A stretch of DNA of 64,000 nt from Paenibacillus antri (GTDB lineage Bacteria; Bacillota; Bacilli; Paenibacillales; YIM-B00363): assembly GCF_005765165.1 (NCBI RefSeq), contig NZ_VCIW01000002.1, forward strand, positions 310,001 to 374,000, written 5' to 3'. Within the stretch, counting starts at the first letter, position 1; each line of letters opens with the position of its first letter. The position numbers and the translations under genes are program-made. The notes below the pieces were generated by a model. The model was not told where the DNA came from. It saw nothing but the letters and a program-made list of their open reading frames with translations, and made no database searches. Below, in pieces: positions 42,480 to 50,762 of the stretch.

Positions 42480-43553
42480 GTGGAGCAATGGGTCAGAAGC
42501 AAATGGTTCGCCGCGCTCGTCTTCGCGCTGTTGTCGCTCGGCGTCGTCTATATGATTCTTCTGATCGGTCCGGCGATCGCGGCGGTGTTCGGCTTTCTGA
42601 AGACGGTGCTGCTGCCGTTCGTCGTCGCGTTGATCGTCTCGTACGTGCTGAACCCGATCGTCGGGGCGTTGAACCGCCGCAAGGTGCCGCGAACGATCGC
42701 GGTGCTGCTCATCTACGCGGTGTTTATTTTATCGGTGACCGTCGTGCTCATGAACGTCATTCCGATGTTCGTAAAGCAGCTGAACGAGCTGAACGAGCAT
42801 CTGCCGGAGTTCACGATGCGGGCGCAGAGCATGATCGTCGAGATGAACCGGAACGACTTCCTGCCGGAGGGCGTGCGGATGGGAATCAATAACGCGTTAT
42901 ACGAGGCGGAGCAGCAGCTGGCGGCGTCGATCGCGGACGTGATCGGCCGGCTCGGGGCGACGGTCGGCGCGTTGTTCGTCGCGTTCGTGATCCCTTTTTT
43001 GGCGTTTTATATGTTGAAGGATTTCCAGCTGATCGAGAAAACGGTGCTTACGTTCGTACCCACGAACCACAAGCGCCGCACGATCCGCCTCGTCACCGAC
43101 ATCGACAAGGCGCTCGGCAATTACATCCGCGGGCAGCTGATCGTGTGCGTCATTATCGGCGTCCTGGCGTACGTCGGCTATTGGCTGATCGGCGTGCCGT
43201 ATCCGCTGCTGCTGGCGGCGCTCGTCGCGTTGTTCAACATTATCCCATACTTGGGTCCGTTCATCGGCGCGGCGCCGGCGATCGTCGTGGCATCGACCGT
43301 ATCGCTGAAGATGGTGATGCTCGTCATCGTCGTCAATTTCGCCTGCCAGCTGATCGAGAGCAATATCGTCTCGCCGCAGGTCGTCGGACGTTCGCTTCAT
43401 ATGCACCCGCTCTTAATTATTTTCGCGCTGCTGGTCGGCGGGGAGCTCGGCGGCGTCGTCGGACTCATCCTCGCGGTGCCGACGTTCGCGGTAGGGAAAG
43501 TCATCTACCACCATGTGCGGTTATATTATAAGAACCGGAAGCCGGTGACGTGA
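42480..43553 (+). CDS. AI-2E family transporter (YrrI-like)
   Basis: Membrane protein of 357 residues in the AI-2E/PerM family, with about eight helices and the conserved F-N-I-I-P-Y-L-G-P-F-I-G and Q-L-I-E-S-N-I-V-S-P-Q-V-V-G. Family members include a Na/H antiporter and proposed AI-2 exporters, so the substrate is open. B. subtilis YrrI lies upstream of alaS as here. The start is GTG 42480 after a GGGGGG SD; upstream frame sequence overlaps the terminator and is not coding. Confidence 0.85.
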   Translation: MEQWVRSKWFAALVFALLSLGVVYMILLIGPAIAAVFGFLKTVLLPFVVALIVSYVLNPIVGALNRRKVPRTIAVLLIYAVFILSVTVVLMNVIPMFVKQLNELNEHLPEFTMRAQSMIVEMNRNDFLPEGVRMGINNALYEAEQQLAASIADVIGRLGATVGALFVAFVIPFLAFYMLKDFQLIEKTVLTFVPTNHKRRTIRLVTDIDKALGNYIRGQLIVCVIIGVLAYVGYWLIGVPYPLLLAALVALFNIIPYLGPFIGAAPAIVVASTVSLKMVMLVIVVNFACQLIESNIVSPQVVGRSLHMHPLLIIFALLVGGELGGVVGLILAVPTFAVGKVIYHHVRLYYKNRKPVT

Positions 43554-43564
43554 CGCACGCAAAA

Positions 43565-43597
43565 ACCCCCGAGGCCGCGACGGCTTCGGGGGTCTTT
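43565..43597 (+). terminator. Intrinsic terminator after the AI-2E family gene
   Basis: A 12-bp stem ACCCCCGAGGCC / GGCTTCGGGGGT (one G-T pair) followed by CTTT. Confidence 0.8.
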
Positions 43598-43630
43598 GCG
43601 AGGTTTGCAACGATCGGTTTCGAAATCAGG

Positions 43631-43649
43631 GATAATGAAAATCATTATC
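43631..43649. promoter_or_regulatory. Near-perfect Fur box
   Basis: GATAATGAAAATCATTATC matches the classical 19-bp Fur box at 18 of 19 positions. A TATAAT at 43661-43666 and a second promoter (TTGTCA-18-TATAAT, 43686-43715) lie just downstream. It should confer iron repression on whatever starts here. Confidence 0.85.
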
Positions 43650-43685
43650 AAAGGGATGTTTATAATTTACTATGCGTGTTTCGTT

Positions 43686-43715
43686 TTGTCAAGCCGACCG
43701 GTCTTGTTTTATAAT
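43686..43715 (+). promoter_or_regulatory. Promoter downstream of the Fur box
   Basis: TTGTCA, 18-bp spacer, TATAAT. Predicted start about 43722. The first gene is about 97 nt away with a terminator in between. Confidence 0.6.
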
Positions 43716-43720
43716 AGGAA

Positions 43721-43782
43721 AAAGCTGCGCGCCGTGAAGCACACGCCGTTCGCCCTTCGGGGCGGGCGGCGTGTTTGTTTTT
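43721..43782 (+). ncRNA. Candidate iron-regulated small RNA or attenuated leader
   Basis: Between the promoter and the nuclease gene lies a complete transcription unit with no reading frame: start about 43722, then the terminator at 43741-43782. If transcription instead uses the TATAAT at 43661, the RNA would be about 110 nt. Fur-controlled sRNAs such as B. subtilis FsrA (about 84 nt) have this plan. No homology is claimed. It may equally be the attenuated leader of the nuclease gene. Confidence 0.4.
43741..43782 (+). terminator. Strong terminator upstream of the nuclease gene
   Basis: Continuous 14-bp stem (two G-T pairs) from ACACGCCG to CGGCGTGT with a CTTCGG loop, followed by TTTGTTTTT. 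It ends the short unit after the Fur box. Confidence 0.85.
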
Positions 43783-43818
43783 CCGGGGCGAGCGTACGTG
43801 GAGGAGGATTTTATTGGG

Positions 43819-44490
43819 ATGGACAAAGGTTTCGCGGAGGCGCACGGACGATGGCTGGAACAGCATAAGCAATCGAGGGAGGGGGAGCGGTTAAGGCGGC
43901 TCGTCGATGGGCATGCGTATTTAGAGAAAGCGTTTCTTGAGAAGGTGTGGTGGCCGGCATTCGGTACGCTCGACGATCTGCATCCGGAGTACGAGGTAAG
44001 CGACTACAATGACGGAAGACGGTATATCGATCACGCATACAAGCCCAACGGGCTCCGTCTGGCGTTAGAAGCGGACGGGTTCAACCCGCATATCCGCGAC
44101 ATCGAGCGGTGGGATCATGCGGATAATGTGTTAAGGGACTTGCATTTGACGGCCGACGGCTGGACGGTGCTGCATTTCTCTTCGGACGTGATCAAGTACC
44201 GTTCTCGGCAAGCCCAGCAGCTGCTGCGGCAAATCGTGTGGGGAAGGGAGGGGAGGAGCAGCGGAGAAGAACTTTCGTTGGAAGCGAGGGAGGTGCTGCG
44301 TTTCTTAAAACGTCAGGGGGGCGTCGCAGCTCCTAAGGACATCATCGCGCATCTAGGCAAGAGCCCTAATACGGTACGGAAGGCGGTTCATGAGCTGGCG
44401 GAGCGCAGCTTGATTCGTCCCGTGAATCCACATGCGAAGGTCGCTAGAGCATACGAAGTCACGCAACGCGGCCGAGGAATTGGTTTGTAA
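43819..44490 (+). CDS. DUF559-like nuclease domain fused to a winged helix
   Basis: A 223-residue protein. Residues about 33-135 fit the PD-(D/E)XK fold of DUF559/Vsr-type endonucleases: E36 on the first helix, I-D-H-A-Y (D71), L-A-L-E-A-D-G-F (E84, D86), then L-R-D-L-H-L-T-A-D-G-W-T-V-L-H-F-S-S-D-V-I. Residues about 152-220 form a winged helix (V-L-R-F-L-K-R-Q-G-G-V, S-P-N-T-V-R-K-A-V-H-E-L). I predict a DNA-acting enzyme or regulator. The ATG follows GGAGGAGG at about 12 nt. It lies in an accessory patch between a Fur-box unit and a tandem repeat array. The assignment rests on motif reading, not a search. Confidence 0.6.
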   Translation: MDKGFAEAHGRWLEQHKQSREGERLRRLVDGHAYLEKAFLEKVWWPAFGTLDDLHPEYEVSDYNDGRRYIDHAYKPNGLRLALEADGFNPHIRDIERWDHADNVLRDLHLTADGWTVLHFSSDVIKYRSRQAQQLLRQIVWGREGRSSGEELSLEAREVLRFLKRQGGVAAPKDIIAHLGKSPNTVRKAVHELAERSLIRPVNPHAKVARAYEVTQRGRGIGL

Positions 44491-44505
44491 CGTGTGTGGG
44501 CGATC

Positions 44506-44956
44506 GTGTCAAAATCTGAGCAGTTCGCGAGAATGGTATCAAATTTTGAGCAGTTAGGTGGGACCGAGGCGATGTGACGGCGAACGATGGGGCATAGACA
44601 AGCTGGAACATGTGCTCGTGCGCCGAAATGGTGTCAAAATCTGAGCAGTTCGCGAGAATGGTATCAAATTTTGAGCAGTTTAGCGGGGCAGAGGCGATGT
44701 GACGGCGAACGATGGGGCATGGACAAGCTGGAACATGGGCTCGTGCGCCGAAATGGTGTCAAAATCTGAGCAGTTCGCGAGAATGGTTTCAAATTTTGAG
44801 CAGTTTAGCGGGGCTGAGGCGGAGTGACGGCGAACGATGGGGCATGGACAAGCTGGAACATGGGCTCGTGCACCGAAATGGTGTCAAAATCTGAGCAGTT
44901 CGCGAGAATGGTATCAAATTTTGAGCAGTTAGGCGGGACCGAGGCGAAGTGACGGC
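44506..44956 (+). repeat. 125-bp tandem repeat array, 3.6 copies
   Basis: Copies start at 44506, 44631, 44756 and 44881 with an exact 125-bp period and roughly 90% or more identity; the fourth is partial. Each unit holds two copies of a 22-nt subrepeat (TGGTGTCAAAATCTGAGCAG type and TGGTATCAAATTTTGAGCAG type), whose core TCAAATTTTGA is nearly palindromic. Short frames run through the units but have no SD and no coding character. The rest of the 44491-45022 gap shows nothing else. Confidence 0.95.
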
Positions 44957-45022
44957 AATTGAGGCGGGCGAAGCCGGCGAGGCGGCGCAATTTCGACCCA
45001 AAGCCCGATTTGCCAGCGCGAA

Positions 45023-45052
45023 TTGACTTTTCGCGGGGCGAGGCGCTATAAT
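45023..45052 (+). promoter_or_regulatory. Sigma-A promoter of the alaS T-box leader
   Basis: TTGACT, 18-bp spacer, TATAAT. Predicted start about 45059. Confidence 0.75.
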
Positions 45053-45058
45053 TTATCC

Positions 45059-45364
45059 AACATATGTCGAAAACGACGATGAAATCGAGTACGCCGCCTC
45101 GCCGCGGATCAGAGAACAGGCTTCGGACGCGGATATCCGCCGCGCTCCGGCTGAGAGAGCCTGCCGGACAGGGCGAACGGCCGAACGCTAATTTCGGAGC
45201 GCGAACGAACTTCGCCGGTCGAGAGCCGTTATCTTCTCATGCGAGGGTTTCCCGCGGAAGCGAGCGCCAGCGGCCACAACGGCCGATTGCGAGCGGAACG
45301 GGATCAACCAGGGTGGTACCGCGATAACGAACATTATCGTCCCTGAATTCAGGGGCGATTTTTT
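45059..45364 (+). promoter_or_regulatory. T-box leader of alaS
   Basis: Leader of about 305 nt with the T-box sequence AGGGTGGTACCGCG at 45310-45323, a perfect match to the consensus. The terminator stem ATCGTCCCTG / CAGGGGCGAT is at 45336-45359, followed by a T run. Uncharged tRNA-Ala is the expected ligand. I did not assign the specifier codon. Confidence 0.9.
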
Positions 45365-45399
45365 GTTGCATTCACATTCCATCGGAGGGCGTGTTCGTC

Positions 45400-48033
45400 A
45401 TGAAAGCAAGCGAAATTCGAAGCAAGTGGCTGCAATTTTTCGAGAGCAAAGGGCATAAGGTCGAGCCGAGCGCGCCGCTCGTGCCGCATAACGATCCGAC
45501 GCTGCTGTGGATCAACGCGGGCATGGCGCCGCTCAAGCAGTACTTCGACGGCCGCGTCGTGCCGGAAAATCCGCGCATCGCGAACGCGCAGAAGTGCATC
45601 CGCACGAACGACATCGAGAACGTCGGCAAGACGCGGCGTCACCATACGTTCTTCGAGATGCTCGGCAACTTCTCGATCGGCGACTATTTTAAAGAAGAGA
45701 CGATTACGTGGGCGTGGGAATTCCTCACGTCGCCCGAGTGGATCGGCTTCGACAAGGATCGCCTGTCGGTCACGATCCATCCGGAGGACGACGAAGCGTT
45801 CCGAATTTGGAACGAGAAGATGGGCATCCCGGCGGAGCGCATCTACAAGCTTGAAGACAACTTCTGGGACATCGGCGAAGGCCCTTGCGGTCCTTGCACC
45901 GAGATTTTCTACGACCGCGGCGAGAAATACGGCGATCTGAACGATCCGGAATGCGTGCCCGGCGGGGAAAACGAGCGCTTCCTCGAAGTATGGAACCTCG
46001 TCTTCTCGCAGTTCAACCATAACAAGGACGGCTCGTACACGCCGCTGCCGAACAAAAACATCGATACCGGCGCGGGCCTCGAGCGGTTCGCCTCTATTCT
46101 CCAGGACGTCGACTCGAACTTCGACACGGATCTGTTCCGTCCGATCATCGACGCGACGTGCGAAATCGCCGGCGTCCGGTACGGCGAGAGCAACGACGTC
46201 GACGTCGCGCTGAAGGTCGTCGCGGACCATATCCGCACGGTCGTGTTCTCCGTCGGCGACGGCGTTCTCCCTGGCAACGAAGGCCGAGGCTACGTCATTC
46301 GCCGCCTGCTCCGCCGCGCGGTCCGCTACGGCAAGGCGACGCTCGGCGTCGAGAAGCCGTTCATGTACCGCCTCACGAAGGTCGTCGGCGACGTGATGGG
46401 CATGTATTACACGGAAGTCGTCGAGAAGCGCGAGTTTATCGAAAAGGTCATCCGCATGGAAGAGGAACGGTTCCATGAGACGTTGACGGACGGCCTCGCG
46501 ATTCTGACGACGTTGGTCGAATCGGCGAAGGGCGCCGGCCGCAAGACGCTCGACGGCGCGGAAGCGTTCAAGCTGTACGATACGTACGGCTTCCCGTTCG
46601 ACCTGACCGAGGACTTCGCCGCGGAGCAAGGGCTCGGCGTCGACCGCGAAGGCTTCGATCGCGCGATGGACGAACAGCGCCAGCGCGCGCGGGCGGCTCG
46701 CCAAGAGACCGGCAGCATGAAGGTGCAGGGCGGCGCTCTCGCCGACTTCACGGTTAAAAGCGAGTTTGTTGGATATACTGACTTGGTAACGTCTGCTAAA
46801 GTGATCGGAATCGTCCAGGGCGACGAGCTGGTCGACATGGCCGGCGCCGGCGAGACGGTCGCCGTCTTGCTCGACCGGACGCCGTTCTACGCGGAGAGCG
46901 GCGGTCAGGCGGCAGATAAAGGTACGCTGACCGGCAAGGACGTCTCCGTATCCGTCGAAGAGGTGTCGAAGGCGCCGCACGGACAGCATGTCCACTACGC
47001 GACGATCGAACGGGGCGTTCTCCGCGTCGGCGACGAGCTGCAAGCGGCCGTCGCGAGCTCGGACCGGGAAGCAACGATCAAAAATCATACCGCGACGCAC
47101 CTGTTGCATAAGGCGCTCAAGGAAGTGCTCGGCGAGCACGTCAATCAGGCCGGCTCGCTCGTGCAGCCGGATCGGCTCCGGTTCGACTTCTCGCACATCG
47201 CGGCGGTTACGGCGGAAGAGCTGGCCGTCATCGAGCGCAAGGTGAACGAGCAGATCTGGAAGGGCACGGCGCTCGTCATCGAGCAGAAGCCGATCGCCGA
47301 AGCGAAAGCGATGGGCGCGATGGCGCTATTCGGCGAGAAGTACGGCGACGTCGTCCGCGTCGTGCAAGTCGGCGACTACAGCATCGAGCTGTGCGGCGGC
47401 TGCCACGTCGAGAGCACGTCGCAGATCGGGCTGTTCAAGATCGTCAGCGAGAGCGGCATCGGCTCCGGCATTCGCCGTATTGAAGCGGTGACCGGCAAGG
47501 GCGCGTATCTGTACCTCGACAGTCAGCTTCAGCTGCTGCGGGACGGCGCGGCGCTCGTGAAGTCGAGCCCGGCGGAGCTGCCGAAGCGCATCGAAGCGCT
47601 GCAAGGCCAGCTGCGCGACGCGCAGAAGGAAATCGACGCGCTTCGCGGCAAGATCGGCTCGCTCGAGGCGGGAAGCCTCGAGAGCCAAGTGCGCCGCGTC
47701 GGCGACGTGCCGTTGCTCGCGGCCGCGGTGAACGGCGCGGACATGGATACGCTGCGCGGCATCGCCGACACGATGAAGGCGAAGCTCGGCTCCGTCGTCA
47801 TCCTGCTCGGCGCCGCGAACGACGGCAAGGTGAACCTGGTCGCGGCCGTCACTCCCGATCTGGTGAAGCGGGGCATCTCGGCAGGCGCGATTGTGAAAGA
47901 GGCGGCCGCGATTTGCGGCGGCGGCGGCGGCGGCCGTCCCGACATGGCGCAAGCCGGCGGGAAGGACGCGTCCAAGCTGCCGGAGGCGCTCAAGTCGGCG
48001 GAGGACTTGCTGGCAAAACAATTGCAATCGTAA
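45400..48033 (+). CDS. alaS: Alanyl-tRNA synthetase
   Basis: Class II synthetase of 877 residues. Visible are the catalytic core (about 1-240, [10 protein letters not shown] and [15 protein letters not shown]), the editing domain with zinc-site histidines ([11 protein letters not shown]) and C-G-G-C-H-V-E, and the DHHA1/C-Ala end ([15 protein letters not shown]). A GTG at 45391 is possible, but GGAGGG at 45383-45388 is better spaced for ATG 45400, which also gives the usual start. It is controlled by the T-box leader and followed by ireB-ruvX as in B. subtilis. Confidence 0.97.
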   Translation: MKASEIRSKWLQFFESKGHKVEPSAPLVPHNDPTLLWINAGMAPLKQYFDGRVVPENPRIANAQKCIRTNDIENVGKTRRHHTFFEMLGNFSIGDYFKEETITWAWEFLTSPEWIGFDKDRLSVTIHPEDDEAFRIWNEKMGIPAERIYKLEDNFWDIGEGPCGPCTEIFYDRGEKYGDLNDPECVPGGENERFLEVWNLVFSQFNHNKDGSYTPLPNKNIDTGAGLERFASILQDVDSNFDTDLFRPIIDATCEIAGVRYGESNDVDVALKVVADHIRTVVFSVGDGVLPGNEGRGYVIRRLLRRAVRYGKATLGVEKPFMYRLTKVVGDVMGMYYTEVVEKREFIEKVIRMEEERFHETLTDGLAILTTLVESAKGAGRKTLDGAEAFKLYDTYGFPFDLTEDFAAEQGLGVDREGFDRAMDEQRQRARAARQETGSMKVQGGALADFTVKSEFVGYTDLVTSAKVIGIVQGDELVDMAGAGETVAVLLDRTPFYAESGGQAADKGTLTGKDVSVSVEEVSKAPHGQHVHYATIERGVLRVGDELQAAVASSDREATIKNHTATHLLHKALKEVLGEHVNQAGSLVQPDRLRFDFSHIAAVTAEELAVIERKVNEQIWKGTALVIEQKPIAEAKAMGAMALFGEKYGDVVRVVQVGDYSIELCGGCHVESTSQIGLFKIVSESGIGSGIRRIEAVTGKGAYLYLDSQLQLLRDGAALVKSSPAELPKRIEALQGQLRDAQKEIDALRGKIGSLEAGSLESQVRRVGDVPLLAAAVNGADMDTLRGIADTMKAKLGSVVILLGAANDGKVNLVAAVTPDLVKRGISAGAIVKEAAAICGGGGGGRPDMAQAGGKDASKLPEALKSAEDLLAKQLQS

Positions 48034-48108
48034 GGCTTGTCGAAAAAGGATTTCCGCTTCGCGCACAGAATATAATAAACAATTCCAATTGCAAACGGGG
48101 GTGCCGGT

Positions 48109-48369
48109 ATGAATTCCATGGACAAAACGATGAAGTACGAACGCCAGCCCGACGCGCAAGAGGCGTCTGCGCAAGAAGTGCTGCTCGCCGTCTACGACGC
48201 GCTGCAAGAGAAAGGGTATAACCCGATCAACCAAATCGTTGGATATTTATTATCCGGCGACCCGGCGTATATACCGCGTCACGACAACGCCCGAAGCCTC
48301 ATCCGCAAGCGGGAGCGCGACGAACTCATCGAAGAGCTCGTTCGGTTTTACGTCGGCCATCACCGCTGA
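48109..48369 (+). CDS. ireB: IreB family regulatory phosphoprotein
   Basis: UPF0297/YrzL protein of 86 residues. The central stretch [20 protein letters not shown] is almost identical to B. subtilis YrzL. In Enterococcus the homolog IreB is phosphorylated on an N-terminal threonine by the PASTA kinase IreK; the D-K-T-M context here keeps a threonine (T7). The stop overlaps the ruvX start. Part of the conserved alaS-ireB-ruvX block. Confidence 0.95.
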   Translation: MNSMDKTMKYERQPDAQEASAQEVLLAVYDALQEKGYNPINQIVGYLLSGDPAYIPRHDNARSLIRKRERDELIEELVRFYVGHHR

Positions 48370-48782
48370 TGCGCATCATGGGCATCGATTACGGCGACCG
48401 CCAGATCGGCGTCGCCGTCAGCGACGAGCTGTTTCTCACGGCGCAAGGGGTGACCACGCTCCGCAACTCCGGCGACGAACGGGTGCTGCACGACATCGCG
48501 AAGCTGGCGAAGGAATACGGCGTGACCGAGCTGGTCGTCGGACTGCCGAAGAACATGAACGGCACGATCGGTCCGCGGGGCGAGCTTGCGCAAGCGTTCG
48601 CGCGCGACCTCGGCGAGACGGCCGGCTTGCCCGTTACGATGTGGGACGAACGGCTGACGACGATGTCCGCGCAGCGTACCTTGATCGAAGCGGACGTCAG
48701 CCGGAAGAAGCGCAAGGAAGTCATCGACCGAATGGCGGCGGCGCTCATTTTGCAAAATTACATGGATTCCCGGAGACGCTAA
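48369..48782 (+). CDS. ruvX: RuvX/YqgF family Holliday junction resolvase-like protein
   Basis: RNase H-fold nuclease of 137 residues, proposed to act in pre-16S rRNA maturation and as a Holliday junction resolvase. Motifs are M-G-I-D-Y-G-D-R-Q-I-G-V-A (first acidic residue D7), V-V-G-L-P-K-N-M-N-G and W-D-E-R-L-T-T. The ATG shares one base with the ireB stop. Length is typical. Confidence 0.95.
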   Translation: MRIMGIDYGDRQIGVAVSDELFLTAQGVTTLRNSGDERVLHDIAKLAKEYGVTELVVGLPKNMNGTIGPRGELAQAFARDLGETAGLPVTMWDERLTTMSAQRTLIEADVSRKKRKEVIDRMAAALILQNYMDSRRR

Positions 48783-48833
48783 CGAGGGCGAGCATGGATC
48801 AAATCCGACAAAAACGCTGAAGAGGTGACTGGA

Positions 48834-49148
48834 ATGGCAGATCAGAAGCACGAGCATGACGACGCGGAAGCGCTGGAGCCGGAAATCATTTATATTCCGG
48901 ACGAAGAAGGCAACGAGGAAGAGTTCGAAGTCATTATGAAGTTCGAGGTCGACGGCTCGGATCACAAGTACATGATGGTCGTTCCGCTCGAAGGCGGCGA
49001 AGAGGACACCGACGAAGTGTACGCGTTCCGCTACGAAGAAGAAGGCGACGAGCTGAAGCTGTACACGATCGACGACGAAGAGGAATGGAACTTGGTCGAA
49101 GAGACGTTCAATACGCTGCTTGAGGAAATGGAAGGCGCGGAATCCTAG
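48834..49148 (+). CDS. DUF1292 acidic protein (first copy)
   Basis: Acidic 104-residue protein with I-I-Y-I-P-D-E-E-G-N-E-E-E-F-E-V and Y-A-F-R-Y-E-E-E-G-D-E-L-K-L, which fits DUF1292 (B. subtilis YrzB, same locus). Function is unknown. GAGGTG is 6 nt before ATG 48834. It is the upstream member of two adjacent DUF1292 genes in the ireB-ruvX operon. Confidence 0.88.
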   Translation: MADQKHEHDDAEALEPEIIYIPDEEGNEEEFEVIMKFEVDGSDHKYMMVVPLEGGEEDTDEVYAFRYEEEGDELKLYTIDDEEEWNLVEETFNTLLEEMEGAES

Positions 49149-49157
49149 GAGGCAACC

Positions 49158-49481
49158 ATGTCCGAATACACGCTAGACAACGTCGTTCGCGCGAATCGGC
49201 TGCGGGAGACGTACGGGGACGACATCGTTCTGTTCGAGGACGACGACGCGGAAGGCGAGCGGGTGCATAAGATCGTGTTGGAATTCGATCTCGGCGATCG
49301 CTCCTACGTCGTGCTTCGTCCCGAGGACGCCGCCGCCGACGAAGACGACGAGACGTCGGTCTTCCGGGTGACGCCCGCGGGCGAAGGCGAGTTCGAGATC
49401 GAAACGATCGAGGACGACGAGGAATGGGAGAACGTCTCCGAGCTCGTCGACGAGATGACGGTTTCGTTTTCCAAAGAATAG
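49158..49481 (+). CDS. DUF1292 acidic protein (second copy)
   Basis: A 107-residue acidic protein with D-I-V-L-F-E-D-D-D-A-E-G-E and V-F-R-V-T-P-A-G-E-G-E-F-E, more divergent than its neighbour but of the same fold and length. AGGAGGC precedes the ATG. It looks like a tandem duplication of the preceding gene, since B. subtilis has one at this place. Function unknown. Confidence 0.8.
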   Translation: MSEYTLDNVVRANRLRETYGDDIVLFEDDDAEGERVHKIVLEFDLGDRSYVVLRPEDAAADEDDETSVFRVTPAGEGEFEIETIEDDEEWENVSELVDEMTVSFSKE

Positions 49482-49549
49482 ATCGGAAGGAAGATGAGCG
49501 GCGAATCCGTCGCTCTTTTTCCTGTTTTCAGGGGGGACTATAGAAACGT

Positions 49550-50611
49550 ATGTGGAAGCTACTTAAGGTCTTGCTGCTGCTCGTCGTGATCGCGGTCGGG
49601 GCGGCGGCGGGGCTTGGGTATTACGTCATGGAGCAGCTGAAACCCGCGGCGTCGGCGCAAGAGGTCGAGTTCACGATCCCGGCGGGCACGTCGTCGGCGG
49701 AAATCGCGAATATTTTGGAAGAACACGGATTGATTCGGAACGCACTTATTTTTTCCGCTTACTTGAAATACAAGAACATCGGCACCGGCTTCCAGGCGGG
49801 CACGTACGCGATGACGCCGGGCACCGACATCCAGGACATTATCGCGCGGCTGAACGCCGGAGACACCGTCGCGGAGGAGACGATCCGGGTGACGATCCCG
49901 GAAGGCTACACCGTGCGGCAGGCGATCGCGGCGCTCGTCCAGGCAGGCTTCTCGGAGGAAGCGCTGCTCGAGGTGGCGAACGATCCGGGCGTCTTTGCGG
50001 CCGTCTCGTCCGGCGAGGCGCCGATGCGAGCGGGACAAATTCCGCAGAGCGAGCTGTACCGGTTCCCGCTCGAGGGGTATTTATTTCCGGAAACCTATGA
50101 ATTCCGGAAAGACGTGACGGCGTTCGACGCGCTGCGGCGCATCGCTGGAGAACTCGACCGGAAATTGGCCGCGCTGCCCGAGGGCTGGGAGGCGCAGCTC
50201 GAGAAGAACGGCGTGACGTTCCACGAGCTGATGACGATCGCGTCGCTCGTCGAGCGAGAGGTCGTGGCGGATTCGGAACGCGCGTTGGTGGCGGGCGTCA
50301 TTTACAATCGAATCGCGGCGAACATGCCGCTGCAGATCGACGCGACCGTACAATATTTGTTCGACGAACAGAAGGAACGGCTGCTCGAGAAGGATTTGCA
50401 AATCGAGAGCCCGTACAATACGTACTTGAACGCGGGCTTGCCGCCGGGACCGATCGCGAGCCCGGGGCTGGCGTCGATCGAAGCCGCCCTATATCCGGAG
50501 GCGTCCGAATATTTGTTTTATGTCACCAAGAAGGACGGAACCGGCGAGCATTATTTCGGTAAGACGTATCAGGAGCATCTCAAGAACATCGAGAAAAGCA
50601 AGAAATCATAG
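49550..50611 (+). CDS. mltG: MltG, endolytic peptidoglycan transglycosylase
   Basis: Membrane-anchored lytic transglycosylase (YceG-like) that cuts nascent glycan strands and sets chain length. The 353-residue protein has one N-terminal helix (about 5-27), a LysM-like segment (about 40-105: F-T-I-P-A-G-T-S-S-A-E-I-A) and the catalytic domain with the glutamate in I-A-S-L-V-E-R-E-V-V, then N-M-P-L-Q-I-D-A-T-V-Q-Y and Y-N-T-Y-L-N-A-G-L-P-P-G-P-I. B. subtilis YrrL is at the same place. Followed by a terminator. Confidence 0.95.
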   Translation: MWKLLKVLLLLVVIAVGAAAGLGYYVMEQLKPAASAQEVEFTIPAGTSSAEIANILEEHGLIRNALIFSAYLKYKNIGTGFQAGTYAMTPGTDIQDIIARLNAGDTVAEETIRVTIPEGYTVRQAIAALVQAGFSEEALLEVANDPGVFAAVSSGEAPMRAGQIPQSELYRFPLEGYLFPETYEFRKDVTAFDALRRIAGELDRKLAALPEGWEAQLEKNGVTFHELMTIASLVEREVVADSERALVAGVIYNRIAANMPLQIDATVQYLFDEQKERLLEKDLQIESPYNTYLNAGLPPGPIASPGLASIEAALYPEASEYLFYVTKKDGTGEHYFGKTYQEHLKNIEKSKKS

Positions 50612-50625
50612 GAGCAAGCGGCGAA

Positions 50626-50651
50626 GAAGCAAGCGGCGCTTGCTTCTTTTT
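50626..50651 (+). terminator. Intrinsic terminator after mltG
   Basis: Perfect 9-bp stem GAAGCAAGC / GCTTGCTTC with a 3-nt loop and TTTTT. Confidence 0.88.
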
Positions 50652-50762
50652 ACGTTTTATTCACATTTTTTCGAAGGTGGAAGGGTTTCCAGTCGGGGGT
50701 GTCGAATATAGTCGAGACGACTCGAAGGGTGACCTTCGGCATACTCCGAAAGGGTGGAACTA

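Noticed and set aside
44587-44894. Short peptides encoded inside the 125-bp repeats
   Set aside because: They merely repeat with the DNA period, lack an SD, and start at different points of the unit.
44506-44956. CRISPR array
   Set aside because: The period is 125 bp with nearly identical units throughout. There are no short repeats separated by unique spacers and no cas genes nearby.
50690-50762. Sigma-D promoter for the chemoreceptor gene
   Set aside because: A TCGAATAT resembles the -10 but no TAAA is found at 14-16 bp upstream.
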